From: Chryseobacterium sp. MYb264
Lineage (GTDB): Bacteria; Bacteroidota; Bacteroidia; Flavobacteriales; Weeksellaceae
NCBI RefSeq assembly: GCF_035974275.1
Contig: NZ_CP142422.1
Location: 2,480,001 to 2,544,000 of the forward strand
Length of the DNA: 64,000 nucleotides
Direction: 5' to 3'
The notes under the pieces were generated by a model that saw only the letters and a list, made by a program, of their open reading frames with translations, did not search any database and was not told the DNA's origin. A program made the translations under genes and the position numbers. Positions 35,629 to 43,251 of the stretch are shown here, in pieces (position 1 is the stretch's first letter; each line of letters begins with the position of its first letter).

Positions 35629-37533
35629 ATGATGATTTCTCCGCAAGACTTTAAAAAATTAAAATATGAGACCCTTAAACATTTTTGGGGGTACAGTACC
35701 TTTAGAGATTCTCAGGAAGAAATTATAGATTCTCTTATCTATGGAAAAGATACGTTGGCTTTATTGCCCACAGGTGCCGGCAAATCTCTGTGCTATCAGT
35801 TACCCGCTTTGTTAAAAGAGGGAGTGTGTCTGGTAATTTCGCCTTTACTGGCATTAATGAAGGATCAGGTCAACCAGCTTAAGGCAAGACAAATTGACGC
35901 AGAATATCTGTCATCTGAATTAGATGAATTTGACGCTGAACTCATTTACAACAGATGTAAGGAAGGCCTAACTAAGTTACTGTATATTTCCCCGGAAAGA
36001 TTAACCAATAGTCAGTTTTTACAGAATATTGCAGAAATTCAAATGTCTTTCATCGCAGTGGATGAAGCACACTGTATTTCTGAATGGGGGCAGGATTTCA
36101 GACCCAGCTATCAGCATATAAAAGAGTTCAGAAAAAATAATCCCGAAATTGCCTGCCTGGCTTTAACTGCAACAGCGACTCCAAAAGTTTTAGACGAAAT
36201 TAAAACGAAGCTTGAATTTAAAAATCCTGAAATTTTTCAGAAAAGCTTCAGGAGGGATAATATCAAAATTTTTTCAGAAGAAGTTTCCGACAAATATCAA
36301 AGAGTTTTTGATATCCTGAAATATGCTACAAAATCAGGAATAATATATGTCCGAACCCGTAAAGACGCAGAGCAGCTTTGTGAATTTCTGCATCAAAAGC
36401 AGTTGACGAATGTTGACTATTTTCATGCAGGGTTAACTGCTAGAGAAAAAAATAATAAACAAAACATTTGGAATAACAGTGACAGAAATGTTCTGATCTC
36501 TACAAATGCATTCGGAATGGGAATAGATAAGGATAACGTCCGTTTTGTCATCCACTTCTCTCCTTCTCCCTCCATTGAAAATTATTATCAGGAAATTGGA
36601 AGAACGGGTAGAGACGGAAAAAAAAGTTTTGCTTTTCTTCTTTGGAATCAACAGGAGTTATTGAATTTCGATCAGATTCTGAAAAATCAAATTCCCAATA
36701 AAGCAGAATTTTTAAAGATCATTACTTACCTCTACTCTGTATTTCAGGTGGCTGAACACGAATTGCCAGAAAAAGTTTTTCAGTTAAATTTTAACGGAAT
36801 TCAGAACTTCACGAAATTATCAAAAGCTAAGATTACGAATGTTCTCACTTTTCTTCACAATCAGGAAATCATTTATTTCAATGATAATAAAAGTCTGTCA
36901 TCATTAGAACTCTTTGTAAAAGGTGATGAATTAGATCAGCTTCCAAAAAAAGATGCCTATTTTATTGAGCTTTTACTACGTTCGATTTCCGGAGCTACGA
37001 CTCACAAAGTAATGTTTAGCGAACAACAGCTGAGTAATAAAATTTCCATCGATAATCATTTGATCAAAGAAAGACTGAAAGAACTTCAGCAAAAAGGTTA
37101 TTTGGAATATATTGACGGAGCTTTATCCAGCATTAAATTTCTAAAACCGAGAAATGAAAGACTGATACATTCTGCCTATTGGAAATTGTTTGAGCATATT
37201 CAAAAAAATAAAATTCAGAAGTGGGAAGAAATGAAATTCTATATTGAAGACAGTCAGTATTGTAAAATGAAGCTCATTCTTTCTTATTTTGGAGAAAAAA
37301 ATACAAAAAACTGTGGAATCTGCTCTGTCTGCGAAAAAAATAAGCAGTCTATTTTTGGTAAGAATATTGGTTTGGAAATCATTAATTTATTATCTAAAAA
37401 ATCGGCAACCATTGAGGAATTATCTATTCAGATGACGTATCATTCCAAAGAAAATATATTGGAAAATTTAATTTACCTGTTAGATTCCGGAAAGGTAAAA
37501 ATGTTGAATTTCAAGACCTACGCCTTAGCATAG
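35629..37533 (+). CDS. recQ: RecQ family ATP-dependent DNA helicase
   Basis: A 634-residue 3'-5' helicase. Walker A LLPTGAGKSLCYQLP, box II VDEAHCISEWGQDFRPSY, RecQ-specific motif in LALTATATPKV, and motif VI QEIGRTGRDGKKS are present. The zinc-binding CGICSVC with neighbouring Cys, then a winged-helix-like region, follow. No C-terminal HRDC domain is evident; the protein ends about 60 residues after the zinc motif. The start ATG at 35629 lies downstream of the terminator. Confidence 0.93.
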   Translation: MMISPQDFKKLKYETLKHFWGYSTFRDSQEEIIDSLIYGKDTLALLPTGAGKSLCYQLPALLKEGVCLVISPLLALMKDQVNQLKARQIDAEYLSSELDEFDAELIYNRCKEGLTKLLYISPERLTNSQFLQNIAEIQMSFIAVDEAHCISEWGQDFRPSYQHIKEFRKNNPEIACLALTATATPKVLDEIKTKLEFKNPEIFQKSFRRDNIKIFSEEVSDKYQRVFDILKYATKSGIIYVRTRKDAEQLCEFLHQKQLTNVDYFHAGLTAREKNNKQNIWNNSDRNVLISTNAFGMGIDKDNVRFVIHFSPSPSIENYYQEIGRTGRDGKKSFAFLLWNQQELLNFDQILKNQIPNKAEFLKIITYLYSVFQVAEHELPEKVFQLNFNGIQNFTKLSKAKITNVLTFLHNQEIIYFNDNKSLSSLELFVKGDELDQLPKKDAYFIELLLRSISGATTHKVMFSEQQLSNKISIDNHLIKERLKELQQKGYLEYIDGALSSIKFLKPRNERLIHSAYWKLFEHIQKNKIQKWEEMKFYIEDSQYCKMKLILSYFGEKNTKNCGICSVCEKNKQSIFGKNIGLEIINLLSKKSATIEELSIQMTYHSKENILENLIYLLDSGKVKMLNFKTYALA

Positions 37534-37608
37534 GTTCCAGGTAATTTTTAATAAATAATGATTTGAATTTTTTAATTTTTAAATCTTTTAATCCTTTAAT
37601 AAAGACCT

Positions 37609-37616
37609 TATCTTTG
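37609..37616 (+). promoter_or_regulatory. -7 element TATCTTTG immediately before fmt
   Basis: Perfect TAnnTTTG. The last base is five nucleotides from the A of the fmt ATG, the same spacing as at queD. It predicts a leaderless or near-leaderless mRNA. Confidence 0.6.
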
Positions 37617-37620
37617 CACC

Positions 37621-38568
37621 ATGAAATCATTGAAAGTAGTTTTTTTAGGAACTCCGGAGTTTGCAAAAACGTCACTGGAGGCCGTTCATCAATCTCATCA
37701 TGAAGTTGTAGGTGTTGTGACCGTGGCTGATAAAGCCAGCGGGCGCGGACAGAAAATTAATCAATCACCTGTAAAAGTTTTTGCCGTTGAGAATAACCTG
37801 CCTGTTTTTCAGCCTGAAAAATTAAGAAATCCTGAATTTCTCGAAGAATTAAGAAAGCTGAATGCGGATGTTTTTATTGTGGTTGCCTTCAGAATGATGC
37901 CTAAAGTATTATTTGAAATGCCAAAAATGGGAACTTTCAACCTCCACGCTTCTTTACTACCCGATTACAGAGGCGCAGCGCCTATTAATTATGCAGTCAT
38001 TAACGGTGAAGAAAAGACAGGTGCCACGACTTTCTTTATCAATGAAAAAATAGACGAAGGAAATATTCTATTACAGGAAGAAATCCCGGTGCTGGAAGAC
38101 GAAAATGCAGGCCATCTTCACGACAGATTAATGGAAATGGGTTCAAAACTGGTGGTTAAAACATTAAATGGACTGGCTGAAAACTCAATTACAGAAAGAC
38201 CTCAGCCGCACGTTGAACATCCGAAAAATGCCTATAAGATCTTTAAAGAAGATACAAGAATCGATTGGACTAAAACCTCAAAAGAAGTTCACCAGTTTAT
38301 TTTGGGAATGTCTCCTTATCCGGCAGCTTTCACCACATTAAAAATTAATGAGGAAGACAAAGGATTAAAAATATTTGGCGGAAAATTTGAAATTCTAAAC
38401 CACGGAAAAACCGTCGGAAGCTTAGAAATCTCTAAAAGCGAATTTAAGATCTACACTCAGGACGGCATTTATTATCCTATAGAATTACAATTAGAAGGAA
38501 AGAAAAGAATGAATATCAAAGATTTTCTGAATGGTTTCAGAAGTTTTGAAGAAATAAAAATGGCTTGA
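37621..38568 (+). CDS. fmt: Methionyl-tRNA formyltransferase
   Basis: A 315-residue enzyme that formylates initiator Met-tRNA. The N-terminal formyltransferase domain has FLGTPEFAKTSLEAV, the catalytic NLHASLLPDYRGAAPINYAV region with His and the nearby Asp of GATTFFINEKIDEG, and a C-terminal OB-like domain beginning near residue 205. Full length. The stop codon lies inside its terminator stem. Confidence 0.97.
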   Translation: MKSLKVVFLGTPEFAKTSLEAVHQSHHEVVGVVTVADKASGRGQKINQSPVKVFAVENNLPVFQPEKLRNPEFLEELRKLNADVFIVVAFRMMPKVLFEMPKMGTFNLHASLLPDYRGAAPINYAVINGEEKTGATTFFINEKIDEGNILLQEEIPVLEDENAGHLHDRLMEMGSKLVVKTLNGLAENSITERPQPHVEHPKNAYKIFKEDTRIDWTKTSKEVHQFILGMSPYPAAFTTLKINEEDKGLKIFGGKFEILNHGKTVGSLEISKSEFKIYTQDGIYYPIELQLEGKKRMNIKDFLNGFRSFEEIKMA

Positions 38569-38587
38569 TTTTTCAAGCCATTTTTTA
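38558..38587 (+). terminator. Terminator overlapping the fmt stop
   Basis: AAATGGCTTG (38558-38567) pairs with CAAGCCATTT (38574-38583), then T run. The TGA stop is at 38566-38568. Confidence 0.85.
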
Positions 38588-38590
38588 TGT

Positions 38591-38672
38591 GAATTGTGAA
38601 TTGTGAATTTTGCTTCGCAAGTGAATTTAAAAACGTATCAAAAAAATTGATAACGAAGTTTATTCACCATTC
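38591..38672. repeat. Intergenic hairpin repeat family C (GTGAATTGTGAA type)
   Basis: TGTGAATTGTGAATTGTGAA and, inverted, TTCACCATTCACA form an imperfect long hairpin. A related element is at 45997-46068. Confidence 0.55.
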
Positions 38673-38677
38673 ACATT

Positions 38678-39799
38678 TTATAGTTGAACCAACTCCGTCA
38701 CCTCAACATCATATCCTCCTACCTGAGGTTTGATATCCGGATTTTGAGTGATTACTTTAAACTTATTAATTCCAAGATTCTTAAGGATCTGTGTTCCGAT
38801 TCCATAATCTCTGTAATTGAAAGCAGCTGTCGGATGCTTTTGCTGCCCATCCTGATGATTGATGAACTGCTGTAGCTTTCTCAACGTATTTTCAGAATTT
38901 GAAACATTATTAATGAAAATAATAGCCCCTTTCCCTGCCTCATTCACCATATTGGTCACTTTCTCCAATAATGGCTTTTCTCCGTTGTTCAGCCTGGTCA
39001 AAACGTCAAAATAAGAATCAGAAGACTGAACTCTCACCAAAACAGGCTCATCAACTGTCCAAGTTCCTTTTGTTAAAGCAAAATGGATCTGATCATTAGA
39101 TGTTTCTCTAAAAGCGAAGAAATCAAAATCACCATAAGCAGTTTTCACTTTTCTGTCTTCCAGTCTTTCGATCAAATTGCCTTTTTTAAGCTGATAATGA
39201 ATTAAATCTTCAATAGATACAATTTTCATATCGTGCTTTTGAGCCAAAACTTGAAGATCCGGCAAACGAGACATAGAACCGTCTTCATTCATGATCTCAC
39301 AGATCACCCCTCCTTCCTTTAAACCGGCAAGACAAGTAAGATCAATCGCAGCTTCCGTATGCCCTGCTCTTTTCAAAACACCTCCTTTTTTAGCACGAAG
39401 CGGGAAAATATGTCCGGGTCTCATAAAATCTGTCGGTTTGGATTTTTCATCCATCAAAGCTAAAATAGTTTTTGCTCTGTCGCCCGCAGAAATCCCTGTA
39501 GACGTACCGTTTCCAAGAAGGTCAACCGATACCGTAAAAGCTGTTTCTTTCGGATCGCTGCTTCTGCTAACCATCACTTCAAGCCCCAATTCGTCGCATC
39601 TTTTTTCAGGAAGTGGCATACAGATTAGCCCTCTGCCGTGAAGTGCCATGAAATTGATGATCTCAGGTGTTGTAAGTTCAGCAGCACAAAGAAAATCACC
39701 TTCATTTTCTCTGTCCTCATCATCTACTACTATGATTATTTTACCATTTTTAAGGTCTTCAATAGCCTCCGGAATGGTATTTAATTTAATATCAGACAT
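38678..39799 (-). CDS. ribB: 3,4-dihydroxy-2-butanone-4-phosphate synthase with degenerate GTP cyclohydrolase II domain
   Basis: 373 residues. The first 200 residues are a complete RibB domain of riboflavin synthesis: [17 protein letters not shown], then [28 protein letters not shown], then the GGVICEI motif. The rest aligns in outline with the RibA (GTP cyclohydrolase II) half, as shown by the late [16 protein letters not shown] segment. However, the zinc-binding H-S-E-C ... C-x-C region is absent; in its place reads [14 protein letters not shown]. The second half is therefore probably not an active cyclohydrolase. Confidence 0.9.
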   Translation of the reverse strand: MSDIKLNTIPEAIEDLKNGKIIIVVDDEDRENEGDFLCAAELTTPEIINFMALHGRGLICMPLPEKRCDELGLEVMVSRSSDPKETAFTVSVDLLGNGTSTGISAGDRAKTILALMDEKSKPTDFMRPGHIFPLRAKKGGVLKRAGHTEAAIDLTCLAGLKEGGVICEIMNEDGSMSRLPDLQVLAQKHDMKIVSIEDLIHYQLKKGNLIERLEDRKVKTAYGDFDFFAFRETSNDQIHFALTKGTWTVDEPVLVRVQSSDSYFDVLTRLNNGEKPLLEKVTNMVNEAGKGAIIFINNVSNSENTLRKLQQFINHQDGQQKHPTAAFNYRDYGIGTQILKNLGINKFKVITQNPDIKPQVGGYDVEVTELVQL

Positions 39800-40030
39800 T
39801 TTTACTTTTTAAATTTTTGTAAAGATACTCATAAAAATAAGCATCCTCCAATTAATATAAATGGTTTGTATTTGAATCTAAATTTCAACAATAAAAGTTT
39901 CTAAAATTTATTTTACACATAAGACGCATGAGATTAGTGGCCAACTTTGAAAAAATTGAGAACAAATAAGTTTAAAAATCTTTGATTTTTCATTCTTATA
40001 TGATCCATTACTATTTTTTTTTATTTCTTA
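39800..40030. other. Intergenic region upstream of ribB
   Basis: No gene. A near-consensus -7 box (TATCTTTA on the minus strand, 39820-39827) may serve ribB. The remainder is A/T-rich up to the left target duplication of the MITE. Confidence 0.4.
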
Positions 40031-40222
40031 GAGGCTGTTTAAATTTTATTGCCAAAAATTTTTATAGCTATTTTGAGATGGATTTTTTGCTTCGTGTTTG
40101 CAGATCTAGCGGGCTAAATCAAAAATAGGAAGTGAAAAATACGCTCAAAAGAGCATCAAAATGGAGCAAAGATCAACTTCATTAAGGACAATAAATAAAA
40201 CGGTAAAATTTTAAACAGGCTC
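40031..40222. mobile_element. 192-bp MITE, IS5 (IS1031-group)-like ends
   Basis: The left end GAGGCTGTTTAAATTTTA and the inverted right end GAGCCTGTTTAAAATTTTA are near-perfect terminal inverted repeats. The element is flanked by TTA at 40028-40030 and 40223-40225, a three-base target duplication. GAG ends and a TNA duplication are the known pattern of the IS1031 group of IS5, so this is a non-autonomous derivative by inference. No transposase is encoded. Confidence 0.7.
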
Positions 40223-40268
40223 TTACTCTACTATGACTTATATGTAAAAATTCTATTGGTGTTGATTT

Positions 40269-41270
40269 TTAACTAAATAATGAATCTTTTGCTTTTCTAA
40301 TAATTTCGTAAGATGCCAATCTTTTCTGATGATCGTAAATGTGAGAATTAATCATTAATTCATCCACATTGTACTTTTCCTGAAAATTTTTCAGCATTTC
40401 TTCAATTTCAGATTGATCTCCTATAAAAGTATATCTCAGTTTCTGTAAAACCATAGATCTTTCCATTGGTGACCAGATATCGTCCATATTATCCACGGGC
40501 GGAGCAAAAGGTTTTCTGTCGTTTCTGACGATATTAATAAAAGCCTGGAATAAAGTCGTTGACATTTTATGTGCTTCTTCAGACGTTTCAGCGGCAATTC
40601 CGTTCACACAGGCGATGATATAAGGTTGAGCCAGATATTTTGAAGGTTCAAAATTCTGTCTGTAAATACTGAAAGCCATTTCCATCTGTTCCGGAGCAAA
40701 ATGTCCTGCAAAAGCGTAAGGAAGACCCAATTCCGCAGCTAAATAAGCGCTGTCTGTACTCGATCCTAAAATATACAACGGAATATCCAAGCCTTCTCCC
40801 GGAATCGCACGCACCAGCGCGTCACGGTTTTCTTTGGAGAAATATTTTTGTAATTCCAAAATCTGTCTCGGAAACTGTTGATTGATCATTGCTGCGTTTC
40901 TTCCCAAAGCCTGAGCCGTTAGACCATCTGTTCCGGGCGCTCTTCCTACCCCAAGATCAATTCTTCCGGGAAAAAGAGATTCCAGAGTTCCGAATTGTTC
41001 GGCAATGACTAATGAACTGTGATTAGGAAGCATAATTCCTCCCGATCCTACTCTTATTTTTTTTGTTCCGTTGGCGATAAAACCAATCAGAACCGAAGTT
41101 GCAGAGCTGGCAATACTTTCCATATTATGATGCTCGGCCAACCAGAATCTTTTATAATCTAAATTTTCAGTATGGTTTGCTAAAGATAAACTGTCCTGAA
41201 ATGTATCGTGAATCGTTTTATCCTGTTTTACAGGTGCAAGATCCAACACCGATATTTCGAAATTTTTCAT
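40269..41270 (-). CDS. LLM class flavin-dependent oxidoreductase (luciferase-like monooxygenase)
   Basis: 333 residues of the luciferase-like fold. LDLAPVKQDKTIHDTFQDSL at the N-terminus, RFWLAEHHNMESIASSA, GSGGIMLPNHSSLVIAEQFG and RIDLGVGRAPGTDG are conserved in the group-1 'MsnO8' LLM family. FMNH2-dependent; substrate unknown. It has its own -7 promoter element. No partner flavin reductase is adjacent. Confidence 0.9.
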   Translation of the reverse strand: MKNFEISVLDLAPVKQDKTIHDTFQDSLSLANHTENLDYKRFWLAEHHNMESIASSATSVLIGFIANGTKKIRVGSGGIMLPNHSSLVIAEQFGTLESLFPGRIDLGVGRAPGTDGLTAQALGRNAAMINQQFPRQILELQKYFSKENRDALVRAIPGEGLDIPLYILGSSTDSAYLAAELGLPYAFAGHFAPEQMEMAFSIYRQNFEPSKYLAQPYIIACVNGIAAETSEEAHKMSTTLFQAFINIVRNDRKPFAPPVDNMDDIWSPMERSMVLQKLRYTFIGDQSEIEEMLKNFQEKYNVDELMINSHIYDHQKRLASYEIIRKAKDSLFS

Positions 41271-41298
41271 ATTTTAAAATTTAGGTCTAAAAACCAAG

Positions 41299-41306
41299 CA
41301 AATGTA
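41299..41306 (-). promoter_or_regulatory. -7 element TACATTTG upstream of the LLM oxidoreductase
   Basis: Perfect TAnnTTTG on the minus strand, about 30 nt from the ATG at 41270. Confidence 0.5.
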
Positions 41307-41385
41307 AGGCTAATAAATTGCATTAGTTACTTTTTGTAATTGATAGGATGGATTGCCTAGTTCAGAAAAAAACTATCGAAAAATT

Positions 41386-41721
41386 ATGGCTATTCAGAAT
41401 GACTTCGCATCTATAGAAAAAGAATTAGCGGTAGATACAGAGACTTTAAATATTATTTTAGTCATAAAACATCAGTACAAAGTTTCTGTAGAAGAAGCGG
41501 TTACAGAATCCATGAATATTCACGATACATATATAAAAGAATTTGTAGAATTACAAAATAACCTACCCGATTTCGGTTCCGTGCAAAAAAATATAGAACG
41601 TTTTGTTCATAATATGGCACTTATGATTTCAGGATTAGGCGCTTGGTATCATAAAGGAAGTTCTACCCGATATAAAACTCCTGGCGAATTCCCAAAACCA
41701 GAATACGGCTTATCATTATAA
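41386..41721 (+). pseudogene. C-terminal remnant of a terpene synthase
   Basis: A 111-residue frame beginning MAIQNDFASIEKELAVDT. NDxxSxxKE is the magnesium-binding NSE triad of bacterial class I terpene synthases. VSVEEAVTESMN and the later SSTRYKTP match the conserved helix and the RY motif found after the triad. The aspartate-rich motif and the entire N-terminal two thirds are missing: the frame is stopped at TAG 41344 just upstream, then comes the promoter region of the LLM gene. It is therefore a deletion remnant rather than a working enzyme. An IR (TATCATT/AATGATA, 41711-41730) follows as a terminator. Confidence 0.75.
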
Positions 41722-41752
41722 AAAATGATAAATTTTTGATTCAATGCTTAAG

Positions 41753-41784
41753 AAGGGATTCAGTTTTATACTGAATCCTTTTTT
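41753..41784 (+). terminator. Rho-independent terminator
   Basis: AAGGGATTCAG (41753-41763) pairs with CTGAATCCTT (41771-41780) with one bulged base, then a T run, 12 bp before the next start codon. Confidence 0.75.
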
Positions 41785-41796
41785 GTAATTTTGAGT

Positions 41797-42483
41797 ATGA
41801 AAATAGCGACTTTAAATATTGACTGGGCAAGGAAAAAAACGTCAGCAAAAATCGAAGAGTTTCTTAATCAGTTTGATTTCGACTTTCTTATTTTAACAGA
41901 AGCTATTGATCTTGATCTTAAAAATTTTAACCATAAATATCTTTGCTCACAAATTCCTGAAAATATTATTTACGAAAATCTTAATTACACGGAATATCTG
42001 AAAGGTGAAAAGGCATTCCGAACTATTTTATATTCTAAAATTCCTTGTTCAAAAAAACATTCTGTAACCGATGGCAAAACCAATCTCGCGTTGGAGTTTG
42101 AAACAGAGTTAGGAAATATTATAATTTATTGTACAATTGTTGGAACTTGGTTTAATCGAAAACCTTTTGTTAATAATGAATTGTACAATACCATTCAGGA
42201 TTGCAGAAAAATTTATTCAATGAATAAAAATCTTTTTATTGTTGGAGATTTAAATACATCATTCAGAAAAGGAGAAGAAAGTTTTTCGATTAATTCTAAA
42301 ACCACAAAATCCTTAAAAGATCTTTTTGAAGATTTAAATTTGATTAACTCTACTGTAGAAATTGAAGAAAATATCGATCATATTATTATTCCAAAGGCTT
42401 TTATGAATAATATTACTGAAACCAAAACTTTTGTTGATAAGAATCTTCTAAGTGATCATAAAGGAGTTTTTGTTTCTATTTAA
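41797..42483 (+). CDS. Endonuclease/exonuclease/phosphatase family protein
   Basis: A 228-residue EEP-fold hydrolase, starting at ATG 41797 (MKIATLNIDWARKK). Motifs in order are TLNIDWA with a metal-site Asn, LILTEAI (Glu), IVGDLNTSF (GDxN), and a C-terminal LLSDHKGVF (SDH). All catalytic residues appear present. It could act on DNA or RNA ends or on phosphodiesters; nothing in context narrows this down. The next gene is an unknown protein 17 bp downstream, a possible two-gene operon. Confidence 0.85.
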   Translation: MKIATLNIDWARKKTSAKIEEFLNQFDFDFLILTEAIDLDLKNFNHKYLCSQIPENIIYENLNYTEYLKGEKAFRTILYSKIPCSKKHSVTDGKTNLALEFETELGNIIIYCTIVGTWFNRKPFVNNELYNTIQDCRKIYSMNKNLFIVGDLNTSFRKGEESFSINSKTTKSLKDLFEDLNLINSTVEIEENIDHIIIPKAFMNNITETKTFVDKNLLSDHKGVFVSI

Positions 42484-42500
42484 TACGTAAAATATAAAAA

Positions 42501-43244
42501 ATGGCAAGAAATATAGAAATCTATACATTCAACAAAGAAAATGCTAAAGAAAATTTATTACCCTTGATTAGTGATACCATTTTGCACAAAAAATCTTTTT
42601 CTCAGTTTTTGAATGAAAGAAAAAATGAATTCGAAAATAATTTCAATATTTCTAAAAACAAAATTGCCAAAGCAATTTCAACTGATATTAACTACATTCA
42701 ACCAGAAGATTTATTGGAAATAATATTTTTCCTTGATGAAGAAATTAAGTATAATAAAGATATTTTGGAAAAAGATATCGAAAAGTACGGAGTAAATCTG
42801 TTGTATGAAATACCCACAGTACGTTATAGTTATATGTATCAATACAGCAATTACACAAATTATTATCCCATCGAAGAGATTACGGATAATGATTATTATG
42901 GATATAATATTTCTGCTGTAGATTTTTTGAAATTCAACGATTATATGATTCTTCTTACTAGAAAAATATTAGATAGCAGAATGAATGGATATGATTATAG
43001 CGAAAAAGACTTTACGGATCTTGAAAAAAAAGTACTCGAAATTATAAATTATCAGTTTAAAGACGCTGACGGACTTCACAAAATCATAGAAGAAGAAATT
43101 CTCTACCTCAGAAATAGCGTAGATAACGAAGATAATAATGATGCAACACAAATCGTTTGGTGCGCATCAGAATTTTTTTCGAAATCCGTACTAATGCGGG
43201 AAAAAATTGATCTTCAGAATAGAGTTGTTATTCTGGATTATTGA
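42501..43244 (+). CDS. Hypothetical protein
   Basis: 247 residues, acidic, rich in Asn, Asp, Tyr and Ile, with no signal peptide or membrane helix. A Tyr-rich stretch near residues 105-130 (YSYMYQYSNYTNYYPIEE) is unusual. No family is recognised. It follows the EEP protein by 17 bp and converges with the helicase gene, separated by 7 bp. Confidence 0.65.
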   Translation: MARNIEIYTFNKENAKENLLPLISDTILHKKSFSQFLNERKNEFENNFNISKNKIAKAISTDINYIQPEDLLEIIFFLDEEIKYNKDILEKDIEKYGVNLLYEIPTVRYSYMYQYSNYTNYYPIEEITDNDYYGYNISAVDFLKFNDYMILLTRKILDSRMNGYDYSEKDFTDLEKKVLEIINYQFKDADGLHKIIEEEILYLRNSVDNEDNNDATQIVWCASEFFSKSVLMREKIDLQNRVVILDY

Positions 43245-43251
43245 TAAAAAT

